Source: JANOYY01 sp031418035
Lineage (GTDB): Bacteria; Actinomycetota; Acidimicrobiia; Acidimicrobiales; JANYDT01
DNA length: 23,813 bases
NCBI GenBank assembly: GCA_031418035.1
Contig: JANOWU010000085.1
Location: 1-23,813, forward strand
Direction of reading: 5' to 3'
Shown: one piece after another, positions 7,957 to 15,755 of the stretch
Position numbering within the stretch: the stretch's first letter is position 1
How the letters are laid out: each line of letters starts with the position of its first letter
Made by a program: the position numbers and the translations under genes
The notes under the pieces: model-generated
What the model was told of the DNA's origin: nothing
Seen by the model: the letters and a program-made list of their open reading frames with translations, nothing else
Databases searched by the model: none

Positions 7957-7973
7957 GTTTCTGAAATAGAAAC
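7957..7973. promoter_or_regulatory. HxlR operator candidate 2
   Basis: GTTTCT-GAAAT-AGAAAC, a 17-bp dyad with perfect 6-bp arms. It ends 17 bp before the HxlR start. Its distance to site 1 is 33 bp start to start, about three helical turns, so both sites face the same side of the DNA. Confidence 0.65.
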
Positions 7974-7989
7974 AACAGACGGGAGCGTC

Positions 7990-8328
7990 ATGCCTAGATC
8001 AAACACGCCCGTACCGGGCAAGCGCGTGCGTGGCTCGTCGACGGGACGCCCCGTCATGGCGGCGATGGATCTCCTGGGGAAACGTTGGACCCTTCGGATT
8101 CTTTGGGAGCTTCGAAACGGCAGACTTGGAGCTCGAGTTCTTCAGGAACGATGCGATGCGATGTCGTCGAGTGTGTTGTACGAGCGGATACGTGAACTCG
8201 TCGATGCCAGGCTCATGGTCCAGACGGATGCCGAAGAGTACGAACTCACGCAACTCGGTGAATCACTGCAAGAAGCGCTTTCTCCACTCGATGCCTGGTC
8301 AAGAAAGTGGGCACGGCAACTCAAGTGA
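7990..8328 (+). CDS. HxlR family winged-helix transcriptional regulator
   Basis: A 112 aa DNA-binding protein. The HxlR/MarR-like fold is recognisable: DLLGKRWTLRILWELRNG (about residues 26-43), then the recognition-helix part SSSVLYERIRELVDARLM and the wing EEYELTQLGESL. No cysteine occupies the N-terminal redox position of YodB/HypR-type members, but Cys57 (ERCDAM) precedes the recognition helix. The ATG at 7990 has GGGAG four bases upstream; earlier in-frame codons would cover the operator dyads. It is divergent from the AhpD-like gene, which it probably represses, and from itself, via the two GTTTC-N7-GAAAC sites. Confidence 0.85.
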   Translation: MPRSNTPVPGKRVRGSSTGRPVMAAMDLLGKRWTLRILWELRNGRLGARVLQERCDAMSSSVLYERIRELVDARLMVQTDAEEYELTQLGESLQEALSPLDAWSRKWARQLK

Positions 8329-8385
8329 CGACAAGCGAGCGGTCATCGTGACCGTGAGTCGTTCCGAGAAATTCCTAAACGGGGC

Positions 8386-8422
8386 TTGCAATGCGTACAG
8401 TGTTCTCATATTGTGGAGAACA
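8386..8422 (+). promoter_or_regulatory. Promoter with repressor dyad upstream of SDR gene
   Basis: TTGCAA at 8386-8391, a 17-bp spacer and TATTGT at 8409-8414 make a sigma70-like promoter. A perfect inverted repeat TGTTCTC-N8-GAGAACA (8401-8422) straddles the -10 box. The DUF4188 promoter on the minus strand near 11069-11097 has the same -35, spacer length, -10 type and TGTTC/GAACA half-sites. Confidence 0.65.
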
Positions 8423-8458
8423 TGAATCACAAAGCGATGCATGTTCTCGGAGTTTGCC

Positions 8459-9388
8459 ATGTCTGACCTCCACGTCGTTCTTGGCGCAACCGGCGGCCTC
8501 GGCCGGACGTTGGTCGAAACCTTGGCGGGGGAGGACCGAAGAGTCCGGGCGGTAAGCCGATCGATGCCGACGTCACCGATGGATCACGCCAACGTTGAGT
8601 ACGTTGCCGCGGACATCACGCGGCCCGATGATGCCCGACGCGCGTGCGACGGTGCATCTGTCGTGTTCCATGCCGCACAGCCACCGTACGGAAAATGGCC
8701 CGAGCTGTTCCCGGCCATGACCGCACTGGTGATCAAGGGCGCAGCGTCGGCCAACGCCAAACTGGTGATGGTCGACAACCTGTACATGTACGGGCCGACG
8801 AACGTTCCGCTGCATGAGAACCTGCCCCGCAACGCAACGGGTCGCAAGGGAATGGCCCGAGCTGCCATGGAAACGCAACTACTCGCTGCCCACGCCGAGG
8901 GCCAAGTTCGGGTGACCATCGGTCGGTTGTCCGACTACTACGGACCACACGGCGAGAACAGCGCACTCACTGCCCTCGTGCTCGAGCCCGCTGTTCGGGG
9001 CAAGGCCATGCGTTGGATGGGATCGGCGAACGTTCCACGAACTTTGCATTACCTCGCCGACGGCGCACGCGGGCTCATCACCCTCGCCGACCACGACCTC
9101 GCCGACGGAAAGGTCTGGCACCTCCCGTCTGCTCCACCAATCATAGGAAAGGAATTCATGAAACTCGTCAACGACGTACTCCCCAAGCCGGTAAAGACGA
9201 AAACCCTCGGAACAACTGCAATGAAGATCGGAGGACTGTTCTCGAAGAACGCAAAGGAAAGCATTGAACTGATGTACCAGTGGACGGATCCAATGACCGT
9301 CGACTCGACGTCGTTCACCAACGCTTTCGGATCCTTCGACACGGTCCCGCACGCCACTGCCGTCGCCGTCACTCTTCGATCGCGATGA
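8459..9388 (+). CDS. NAD(P)-binding epimerase/dehydratase-like atypical SDR
   Basis: A 309 aa Rossmann-fold protein. The dinucleotide-binding loop GATGGLG is at residues 9-15, an acidic residue and Asn at the ends of later strands suit an extended SDR (VEYVAADITRPDD), and IGRLSDYYGPHG (about 154-165) is typical of this subfamily. The catalytic YxxxK pair of classical SDRs is not visible; the matching segment reads KGMARAAME, so activity could be altered or non-enzymatic (NmrA-like sensing). The ATG at 8459 was preferred over 8441 because CGGAG sits six bases upstream and the residues after it start the first beta strand. It is followed after 4 bp by a membrane-protein gene, so they are co-transcribed. 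Confidence 0.83.
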   Translation: MSDLHVVLGATGGLGRTLVETLAGEDRRVRAVSRSMPTSPMDHANVEYVAADITRPDDARRACDGASVVFHAAQPPYGKWPELFPAMTALVIKGAASANAKLVMVDNLYMYGPTNVPLHENLPRNATGRKGMARAAMETQLLAAHAEGQVRVTIGRLSDYYGPHGENSALTALVLEPAVRGKAMRWMGSANVPRTLHYLADGARGLITLADHDLADGKVWHLPSAPPIIGKEFMKLVNDVLPKPVKTKTLGTTAMKIGGLFSKNAKESIELMYQWTDPMTVDSTSFTNAFGSFDTVPHATAVAVTLRSR

Positions 9389-9392
9389 AGCC

Positions 9393-10154
9393 ATGACGAC
9401 GACCACGACCACGACCACGGCCACGACCTCGACCACGGCTGCTCGGCAAACGACGCACCGCGTGCTTGCGTGGACGATCATCGCCTTCGGGCTCGTCACG
9501 TCTGCAGCGTTCGGAATCCTCTCCAGCGTCTTCGAGTTTCCCGACGTCCTCCGACGACCGGGAGCCGAGGTACTGAAGCTGTACGACGAGAACGCTGGCG
9601 TCGTTCGGCCGACGTACTGGGTCCTCGGCATGACCGGACTGGTTCTCGTCGGGATTGCTGTCGAACTCGGCCGGTTCCTGACGCCGTTCGCGGCGGGACC
9701 CGCCCGGCTGGTCACCGGATTCGGAGTGGCAGCGGGCGTGTTCTGGTCACTCGGGTACACCCGCTGGCCGATCGCCATGCCCTACCTATCCGACATGTTC
9801 AAGAACGGCGATGCCGCACAACAACAACGAGCCTCCGAGTTGTACGGCTTGTTGAACCGTTATGCGGGGATGACCGTTGGTGAACACCTCGGGTTCATCA
9901 CCATGGGCGTCTTCGCCATCGCGCTGGCCGTCGGTCTCCGACGTGGAAACGTTGGGCCACGCTGGTTCTTGCCGGTCGGTGTGTTCGCTGGCGTGCTAAT
10001 CGCGATCACCTCCTTCGAGCAGTACAACCCCGACGCAGAAGTGCTAGGCGCGCTTACTGGTTTGGCGAACACCATCTGGTTCTTGTGGATGATCGCCATC
10101 GGTGTCGTGCTGCTGCGCCGTTCTTCAACCCGCACGGTCCAACCGGCGACGTGA
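9393..10154 (+). CDS. DUF4386-like multi-pass membrane protein
   Basis: A 253 aa membrane protein with about six predicted helices (roughly 24-46, 74-92, 103-122, 163-183, 193-211 and 222-244). The loop between helices 1 and 2 contains EFPDVLRRPGAEVL, and the overall layout resembles DUF4386 proteins, whose function is unknown. The N-terminus is odd: residues 2-15 are almost all Thr, encoded by an ACG/ACC trinucleotide run that also looks like a simple repeat prone to slippage. The gene starts 4 bp after the SDR stop, which implies translational coupling. The family assignment is from hydropathy and general likeness only. Confidence 0.7.
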   Translation: MTTTTTTTTATTSTTAARQTTHRVLAWTIIAFGLVTSAAFGILSSVFEFPDVLRRPGAEVLKLYDENAGVVRPTYWVLGMTGLVLVGIAVELGRFLTPFAAGPARLVTGFGVAAGVFWSLGYTRWPIAMPYLSDMFKNGDAAQQQRASELYGLLNRYAGMTVGEHLGFITMGVFAIALAVGLRRGNVGPRWFLPVGVFAGVLIAITSFEQYNPDAEVLGALTGLANTIWFLWMIAIGVVLLRRSSTRTVQPAT

Positions 10155-10266
10155 CGCCTCGTCGACACTCGTGGTGAGCCGACCAATGAAGTGGTCCCCG
10201 GGATCCTCGACGTACGCGGCAAGATGTCGTCATCGGCACTCGAGTCACTCCCGGAGATGTTGCTGA
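10155..10266. other. Intergenic stretch with no supported gene
   Basis: Between the membrane-protein stop and the cupredoxin relic. No start codon with a ribosome binding site opens a convincing frame here. It could hold the lost 5' end of the relic, but nothing recognisable remains. Confidence 0.4.
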
Positions 10267-10450
10267 ACTACATACGACTACCCGGACCTTCGGGTCCGTG
10301 AAGGCGAGAAGTTCGCCGCGAAGGTCGCGATCCAGACGAACCTTCCACACTCGCTCACCATCGAGTCGCTCGGCATCGATGTATTGCACCATCGGCGAGC
10401 ACCGCGCACTCGGCATGGTTCGCAGCTTGGACATTGCCGTCGATCGGTGA
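10267..10450 (+). pseudogene. Decayed cupredoxin (type 1 copper protein) gene
   Basis: Reading from 10267, one frame gives a stretch like the first half of a plastocyanin-type domain: TTYDYPDLRVREGEKFAAKV, then TNLPHSLTIESLGIDV, where PHS would carry the first copper-ligand His. From 10379 the +1 frame gives MYCTIGEHRALGMVRSLDI and a stop at 10448-10450. This matches the classic C-x4-H-x4-GM copper loop of cupredoxins. The two halves are in different frames, and the roughly 20 residues expected between them are missing, so the gene has an internal deletion or frameshift and no intact start. An in-frame TGA lies just upstream at 10264-10266. A 6-bp stem with a TTCG loop occurs at 10283-10298. 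Calling it a relic is inference; both motif halves are seen directly. Confidence 0.55.
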
Positions 10451-10506
10451 TGATCCACGTATGGCGATCGCGAAGCCGCCTTGTGAAGCTCGGGTTCCCC
10501 GTAAAG

Positions 10507-11013
10507 TCAGTACGGGTCGACAGGGGTGATGTCGTCGACGTCGACGCCGATTCGTTTCCCGGCGCTGTTGCCGATCGACGCCGCGGTGAGGTGTTCGAAT
10601 GCCGAAGCGAGACCGAACCGTGGCATGTTGCCGTAGATCGCTTCGGACTCACCTCGATGGACGCGGTACGTCTCGTGCCAGATTCCGACGGTGCCGTTGT
10701 CTCGAATGGCTTGGTTGAACGCGCGCCACGCAGGGAGATGCGCTTGGTCGGGGTTGCGAGCGTAGGACCGCAGTGACTCGAAGTCGCGCCAGTACTGCAG
10801 CGAAATCGTTGTTCGACCGAACCAGTTTTCGGTGTGGATACACCCGAGTTCGGGATGTCGGCCAAGCTCTTGCTGCATCGCCGGCATCGCTTTCGCCACC
10901 GGACGCCACTGACGAACGGCGAGGGGCTTGTTGATGCGCATACCGATGAGGAACACCACGAAGTCGCCGTCGGCTCGGGAGGTCCAACGGCCAGGAAAAA
11001 TCTCTTTTCTCAT
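10507..11013 (-). CDS. DUF4188 / monooxygenase-like family protein
   Basis: A 168 aa protein resembling the DUF4188 family of dimeric alpha-beta-barrel monooxygenase-like proteins. Recognisable parts are the N-terminal FPGRWTSRADGDFVVFLIGMRINKP and the central IHTENWFGRTTISLQYWRDFESL with YARNPDQAHLPAW. The family is often annotated as phenylacetaldoxime dehydratase-like or heme-degrading-like, but its substrate is not known. The ATG at 11013 has a strong AAAGGTGA ribosome binding site five bases upstream. Its promoter (TTGCAA-N17-TATTCT on this strand) carries a CTGTTC-N11-GAACAG dyad over the -10 box. It is divergent from the TetR gene, the likely regulator. Confidence 0.78.
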   Translation of the reverse strand: MRKEIFPGRWTSRADGDFVVFLIGMRINKPLAVRQWRPVAKAMPAMQQELGRHPELGCIHTENWFGRTTISLQYWRDFESLRSYARNPDQAHLPAWRAFNQAIRDNGTVGIWHETYRVHRGESEAIYGNMPRFGLASAFEHLTAASIGNSAGKRIGVDVDDITPVDPY

Positions 11014-11060
11014 GGGCTCACCTTTCAAGAAATGCGTGAACGTTCGTCGTGTTGCGATCG

Positions 11061-11097
11061 CTGTTCTTAGAATAGGCGAACAGTGTTCATGTTGCAA
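11061..11097 (-). promoter_or_regulatory. Promoter with repressor dyad upstream of DUF4188 gene
   Basis: On the minus strand: TTGCAA (11097-11092), a 17-bp spacer and TATTCT (11074-11069). CTGTTC and GAACAG arms (11061-11066 and 11078-11083) flank the -10 box. A second, perfect 11-bp palindrome GAACA-G-TGTTC overlaps at 11078-11088. The architecture equals that of the SDR promoter at 8386. Confidence 0.65.
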
Positions 11098-11128
11098 GAA
11101 GTGTCCCTAAATGCGGGGGAGCGCTTGC

Positions 11129-11134
11129 TATAGT
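11129..11134 (+). promoter_or_regulatory. Extended -10 box, probable leaderless TetR transcript
   Basis: TGCTATAGT at 11126-11134 matches the extended -10 consensus TGnTATAAT except for one base. The expected start of transcription, 7 bases after the box, falls on or next to the ATG at 11142, and no good ribosome binding site precedes that ATG. A leaderless mRNA is therefore likely. Confidence 0.45.
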
Positions 11135-11141
11135 CCCGGAA

Positions 11142-11864
11142 ATGGCTGGTCGACGAGAGGTGTTGAGGGAATCGCTGCTGCAGTCGATCCGCGATGCTTC
11201 GCTGTCGGAGTTGCGGCGAACCGGACCCGCAGAGCTTTCACTCCGCGAGGTCGCTCGGGTCGCAGGAATAAGCCCGTCTGGGCTGTACCGCTATGTCGAG
11301 GGACGTGACGGTCTCCTCGAGCTTCTCGTCGCCGATGGATTCGAGCGCTTTGGCAAGGCTGTTGCTGAGGCGATCGCTGCCGCCGGATTTGATTTCGCCG
11401 ACCAAGTCGTTGCCCTGGCTGAGTCCTACCGGAGTTGGGCGAAGGCCAACCCTGAGCAGTTTGCGTTGATCCTCGGAAGCCCCGTCGTGGGATTCAATCC
11501 CGACCCGAACGGTCCCACCGGCGTCGCCGTTCGACAGTTCGGTATGCCGATGCTCCAGGTCATCCTCGACGCTGCCGCCACCGGGCAACTGAACGCTTCA
11601 CCTTCGCCTGATGCGCCGATCGACCTCGATCCGGCTCTCCCCTCGATTCCTGCGGGACTGATCGAGATCGCCATGCGGAGTTGGGGGCGGATCCACGGCA
11701 TCGTCATCCTTGAGGCGTTTGGGCATTTGAACTGGACGGGTCAAGACGTCGTGGCGGTTCTTCAGGCCGAGGCGAAGTCGATCGCGGCAACCTTTGGAAA
11801 GGAACGTTCCTCAGGGAGCGCGTCGGTTCGAAAAGCCCGTGGGGCGAAAGTCGCAAAGCGGTAG
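11142..11864 (+). CDS. TetR/AcrR family regulator with WHG (TetR_C_33-like) domain
   Basis: A 240 aa repressor. The N-terminal HTH is clear: LSLREVARVAGISPSGLYRYVEGRDGLLELL at about residues 32-62. The ligand-binding half has WGRIHGIVILEAFGHL (about 187-202), the Trp-His-Gly signature of the TetR WHG C-terminal domain. The tail is basic (last 20 residues), unusual for the family and possibly additional DNA contact. It is divergent from the DUF4188 gene. The DUF4188 promoter and the promoter of the SDR operon 2.6 kb away share TGTTC/GAACA dyads, which makes this protein the best candidate to bind both. It is convergent with the LLM gene, separated by 52 bp. Confidence 0.87.
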   Translation: MAGRREVLRESLLQSIRDASLSELRRTGPAELSLREVARVAGISPSGLYRYVEGRDGLLELLVADGFERFGKAVAEAIAAAGFDFADQVVALAESYRSWAKANPEQFALILGSPVVGFNPDPNGPTGVAVRQFGMPMLQVILDAAATGQLNASPSPDAPIDLDPALPSIPAGLIEIAMRSWGRIHGIVILEAFGHLNWTGQDVVAVLQAEAKSIAATFGKERSSGSASVRKARGAKVAKR

Positions 11865-11916
11865 TCCCGACGCCTGCTCGCGATTGCGCTGGGCTGCGGC
11901 GGTGTCAGCGGGTTGG

Positions 11917-13098
11917 TCAGCGGGTCGCCCGCTCGTCCTCGTAGGCGGCGATCGCCGTGAGCTGCGCGCCGAGGGTTGCGTCGACCCACTTCGTGCCGGC
12001 GTCGACGATCCTGTCGTAGCTCGCCTGGACCGGCTTCAGCTGGCCGGTGAAGTGGGGCATCACCTGCTCGGCGATGAGTTCGTAGCTTCGCAGCGTCGCC
12101 GGGAAATCGGCCAGATCCGCGCCGAGGGTCATGAAGCACCCGAAACCGCCGGTCTTCTCCTGCAGCCGCTCGATCTGGGCGATCGCCATCTCGGGTGTGC
12201 CGATGACCATGCGACCGGTCTCGTTGGCGAAGTCCACGAACTCGTCGTAGTCGGACGGGGGCGGGGGTTCGTTGGGGTCGCCGATTGGAATGATGTGGCT
12301 CAGATAGTTGAACACCCATTGCAGGCCGTAGCGACAGTTCGCCTTCGCCTGTTCGACGGTGTCGGCGATATGCATCGGACCCATCAGCCGCCAGGCCGAG
12401 CGGGGCGCGTCGTGACCGTGGAGGCGTGCCTCCTCCTGCCACACGTTGTAGTTGTAGTCGAGCACGCCGAAACCGGCAGGCTCTGTTGCGGCGATCGAGA
12501 TAAGACCGGTCCCGTACCGACCGGCCAGCTTCGAGCCCGACGGCGAGATTCTGCTCGCGACTGCGATGTCGAAGTTCGAATACGGTCGCACCTGCAGCAC
12601 CGCCTCATCGCAGGTGAACCAGTCGGTCTTTTCGGTGACGGTCTCGCCCCGGAACAACCGCATCATCACGTCGAATGACTGTTCCATCCGCGGACGCTGC
12701 TGCAGCGGATCGATGCCCAGCATCGCCGCGTCGCTCGTGAGCTGACCGGGGCCCGCGCCGAACATCATGCGTCCGCGGGTCAGGTGATCGAGCATCACGA
12801 TGCGATCGGCGAGGATGAACGGGTGGTGGTACGGGAGCGAGTTGACGCCGGTTCCGAGTTTGATGTGTCGTGTCCGCTCAGCCGCTGCAGCGATGAACAC
12901 CTCCGGGCTTGCGATCAGTTCGCTCCCCGCGGAATGGTGTTCGCCGATCCAGGCTTCCGCGAAGCCGAGCCGGTCGAGATGTTCGATGAGCTGAAGGTCG
13001 CGGTGCAGCGCGAGGGTCGGGTTGACGCCGGTCTTGTGCATCGGCGGTAGGAAGATGCCGAATCGGAGCGGGGCGTCGTGCGGCTGGAGCTGGACCAT
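11917..13098 (-). CDS. LLM class flavin-dependent oxidoreductase
   Basis: A 393 aa TIM-barrel protein of the bacterial luciferase-like monooxygenase superfamily. The first strand reads FGIFLPPM, followed by LDRLGFAEAWIGEHH, the usual second-strand motif, then IKLGTGVNSLPYHHPF and GRMMFGAGPGQL. Members use reduced FMN or F420; the cofactor cannot be decided from sequence alone. The ATG at 13098 puts the first strand near residue 13, normal for the family. An in-frame GTG at 13158 overlaps the stop codon of the upstream FtsX gene by 4 bp and would add 20 residues; it is an alternative that implies translational coupling. It is the last gene of the ABC-MFS-FtsX-LLM run. Confidence 0.87.
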   Translation of the reverse strand: MVQLQPHDAPLRFGIFLPPMHKTGVNPTLALHRDLQLIEHLDRLGFAEAWIGEHHSAGSELIASPEVFIAAAAERTRHIKLGTGVNSLPYHHPFILADRIVMLDHLTRGRMMFGAGPGQLTSDAAMLGIDPLQQRPRMEQSFDVMMRLFRGETVTEKTDWFTCDEAVLQVRPYSNFDIAVASRISPSGSKLAGRYGTGLISIAATEPAGFGVLDYNYNVWQEEARLHGHDAPRSAWRLMGPMHIADTVEQAKANCRYGLQWVFNYLSHIIPIGDPNEPPPPSDYDEFVDFANETGRMVIGTPEMAIAQIERLQEKTGGFGCFMTLGADLADFPATLRSYELIAEQVMPHFTGQLKPVQASYDRIVDAGTKWVDATLGAQLTAIAAYEDERATR

Positions 13099-13154
13099 GG
13101 CCCATCGTCGCACACTCGTGGAGGGCACGCCCGCCGTCTGCACGCGACTTCGGC

Positions 13155-15737
13155 TCACGCGTTGGCGATTGCCGCGAGGATGTTAATGCGGGCGGCCCGT
13201 CGAGCGGGAATGACGGCAGCTCCGACACCGGCGATCGTTGCGATCAGTGCGACCGTGACGAGGGGACCGGTCGGAATGATGAATCGAGCGCGTCCACCGA
13301 TGGGGGTGGAGTAGACGACCGTCCAGGCCAGCGTTGCACCGATGAGCAGTCCGAGTGCGGTCCCGAAGAGGGCGATGATCGCTGATTCCCAGCGGACGCT
13401 CGTGCGGACCTGGGCGCGGCTCATGCCAACGGCTCGCAATAGTCCGAGCTCGCGCTTGCGTTCGTGGATGGAAAGCCCGAGCGTGTTGACGATTCCGAGG
13501 ATGGCGATCAACACGGCGAGACCGAGGAGGGCGTACATGAGCGTCAGGACGGTGTCGAGGTTGCCGTTTTGCTGATCGATGAACGCATCGGTGGTGAGAA
13601 CCTTGGCGGTCGGGTAGGCGGCGGTGGCGCGATCGGCGATGTCGGTGTCGTCGGTGTTGGCGGTGTTGTCGGTGCGGACGTAGATCCGGGAGTCGAGTCG
13701 TTCGGGGAGGTTCGTTTCGAAGGCGGCGAGGTCCACGAACTCCTTCCCAACCGTGTCGTCGGCCCGGTCGTAGATGGCTCGGACAGCGAAGGTGACGGTT
13801 CCCGTCGGGAACGTGATGGCGCGAGTGTCGCCGAGGCGGACCGCGTCAGTTCCGGTCTCGCTGGCGACAGCGATGCCATCGACGCCGAGATGGCCGACGT
13901 CGCCGTCGACGTGGCCAAGGTCGAACATCGCGTTGATGGTGGCGACGTTGAAGGCGTTGAGGTATCCGGCGGTCCCGTTGGTTTCGACCGCGGTTATTCG
14001 TTGCTCGGTCACGGCGCGCACTCCACGTTTCGAGGCGAGGTCGGTGGCGATGTTGGGTGTGAGGCCGGTGCTGGCGTCGATGGCGCCGGAGTCGATGATG
14101 ACGTTGCCACGGAAGTCGTCGCGAAACGCTCCGGCGCCCGAAGATTTGACCGACGCCGCAAAGATCGCCAGGAAGCTGACGAGGGCGACACCGATCATGA
14201 GCGACGACGCGGTGCGGGCGGTGCGCTTGGGATTGCGCATTGCATTTTGGCGGGCGATGGCACCGGCGGTGCCTCGCAGGCGAGCGATCGGCGTGCCGAA
14301 TGCCGCAGCGACGGGACGGGCGAGTACCGGGCCGAGCACGGAGATAGCGACGAGCAGCGCGAGGGCGCCGATTCCGACGATCTTGATGTCGGCGGCGCTG
14401 CGACCGGCGAGGAGGATCGCGACAGCGGCCAGCATGGTGAGCGTGCCTCCGACGACGCGTGCAGTGGACACGGCGGAGCGGTCCTGCGCGATGTCGCGCA
14501 GGGCAGCGATCGGTGCGACGCGTGACGCTCGCCGGGCCGGGAGCACGGCAGCGGCCAGGGTAATGACGAGACCCAGGATGATCGAGCCCAACACGGTCGC
14601 CTTGGTGATCTGGAGTGTGTCGAGGGGAATGTCCACGCCAAGGGCGCTGAGGAGTGAACGCAGGCCCTTGGCGACGCCGACTCCGGCGAGTAGACCGATG
14701 GCCGACGCCTCGACTCCGGTCGCGGCGGCTTCGGCCAGGATGGCGAGGCGTACCTGGCGGCCACTCGCTCCGACGGCCCGCAGGAGCGCCATCTCTCGGG
14801 TGCGCTGGGCAACGATGATCGAGAACGTGTTGTTGATGATGAACGCACCGACGAGCAACGCGATCAGAGCGAACATCGTGAGAAAGACACCGAATTGGCT
14901 GATGTCCTTGCCGATGTCGTGCTGGTGTTCCGTGGTGAGGGCCGCACCGGTGATCACTTCGTTGCCGGTGCCCACGAGGGGCGCGAGTCGGGTGACGAGC
15001 GTGTTCTGGTCGATGCCATCTCGGGCGGTCACCGAAATCGCGTCGACCTGGCCCGGACTGTTGAGCACTTCCTGAGCGGTCACGTCGTCGAACAGGACGA
15101 CGGACAGGCCACCGGGGGTGTCGACTTCACCGAAACGCGTGATGCCGACAACGGTGGCCTCGCGTGGGTCGCCCGCTGTGAGCACCGTGGTGCGGTCGCC
15201 GACGTTGAGCTTTGCTAGTTCGGCGGAACGCTTGTCGATCGCGATCTCGATCGGCTCGGTTGAGGAAGTCAACCACCACGGGGCGAATTGCCACCAGGGT
15301 GCGTCTGAGCGCAGTGGCGCGCGGCCGGCAACGATCGTGAAGGGATTCAGTGCGGGGACCGTCACCCAGTTCATGCCGAGGACACCGGTTTGCGCAGTCC
15401 CGACGGCTTTGCCGCCATGGTCGAGGATCTGGGCGTAGCCCGAGACCTGCACGCTCGCCTGGCCGACGCCGTCGACATTGCGTACGGTGTCGAGGAGGGC
15501 AGCGTCGAGTGGCCGACCGCTCTCCCCGTAGCCACGCTCGAGCGGGCTTGTTGCCCGAATGTATGCGTCCGTACCTTTGTCGGCTTTGGCGAGCAGCGAG
15601 TCGAAGGTGCCGCGGATGGTGTCGGTGAGGATGAGGGTTCCCGAGAGGAACGCCACCCCGAGGATGATCGCGAACGACGTGGCGAGGAGGCGCATCTTGT
15701 TGGCGGCGAGTTGCTTGAAGGTGAGTTTGGCAATCAT
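13155..15737 (-). CDS. FtsX-like ABC transporter permease (MacB type, two FtsX modules)
   Basis: An 860 aa inner-membrane permease. There is one N-terminal helix (about 17-38) and an extracellular MacB_PCD-like region (about 40-275). A first FtsX domain (about 283-412) carries REMALLRAVGAS and ends with LPARRASRVAPIAAL. Several further helices and a second periplasmic-type region follow. A second FtsX domain (about 727-860) has KRELGLLRAVGMS and ends VIPARRAARINILAAI. This duplicated layout is typical of actinobacterial single-chain permeases that pair with a MacB/LolD-type ATPase; these usually act in lipid, peptide or drug extrusion or in envelope signalling rather than import. The ATG at 15737 starts directly before the first helix; AGAAGA upstream is a weak ribosome binding site. 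It starts 18 bp after the MFS stop and is overlapped or closely followed by the LLM gene. Confidence 0.92.
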   Translation of the reverse strand: MIAKLTFKQLAANKMRLLATSFAIILGVAFLSGTLILTDTIRGTFDSLLAKADKGTDAYIRATSPLERGYGESGRPLDAALLDTVRNVDGVGQASVQVSGYAQILDHGGKAVGTAQTGVLGMNWVTVPALNPFTIVAGRAPLRSDAPWWQFAPWWLTSSTEPIEIAIDKRSAELAKLNVGDRTTVLTAGDPREATVVGITRFGEVDTPGGLSVVLFDDVTAQEVLNSPGQVDAISVTARDGIDQNTLVTRLAPLVGTGNEVITGAALTTEHQHDIGKDISQFGVFLTMFALIALLVGAFIINNTFSIIVAQRTREMALLRAVGASGRQVRLAILAEAAATGVEASAIGLLAGVGVAKGLRSLLSALGVDIPLDTLQITKATVLGSIILGLVITLAAAVLPARRASRVAPIAALRDIAQDRSAVSTARVVGGTLTMLAAVAILLAGRSAADIKIVGIGALALLVAISVLGPVLARPVAAAFGTPIARLRGTAGAIARQNAMRNPKRTARTASSLMIGVALVSFLAIFAASVKSSGAGAFRDDFRGNVIIDSGAIDASTGLTPNIATDLASKRGVRAVTEQRITAVETNGTAGYLNAFNVATINAMFDLGHVDGDVGHLGVDGIAVASETGTDAVRLGDTRAITFPTGTVTFAVRAIYDRADDTVGKEFVDLAAFETNLPERLDSRIYVRTDNTANTDDTDIADRATAAYPTAKVLTTDAFIDQQNGNLDTVLTLMYALLGLAVLIAILGIVNTLGLSIHERKRELGLLRAVGMSRAQVRTSVRWESAIIALFGTALGLLIGATLAWTVVYSTPIGGRARFIIPTGPLVTVALIATIAGVGAAVIPARRAARINILAAIANA

Positions 15738-15755
15738 GGTGGTGTCTTCTTTCGT

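Noticed and set aside
9393..9450. Thr-rich start as a signal peptide
   Set aside because: No basic n-region and no hydrophobic core before the first membrane helix.
8879..9778. 300-codon minus-strand frame with a poly-Val run
   Set aside because: It is the complement of the SDR and the Thr-rich membrane-protein start; poly-Val is the antisense of ACG/ACC codons.
10278..10458. Minus-strand frame reading VQYIDAERLDGERVWKV
   Set aside because: Looks protein-like only because it is antisense to the cupredoxin relic, whose copper-loop motif is far more specific.
13464..15075. Long plus-strand frames inside the FtsX gene
   Set aside because: GC-rich shadow frames opposite a clear two-module permease; no motif and no ribosome binding site.
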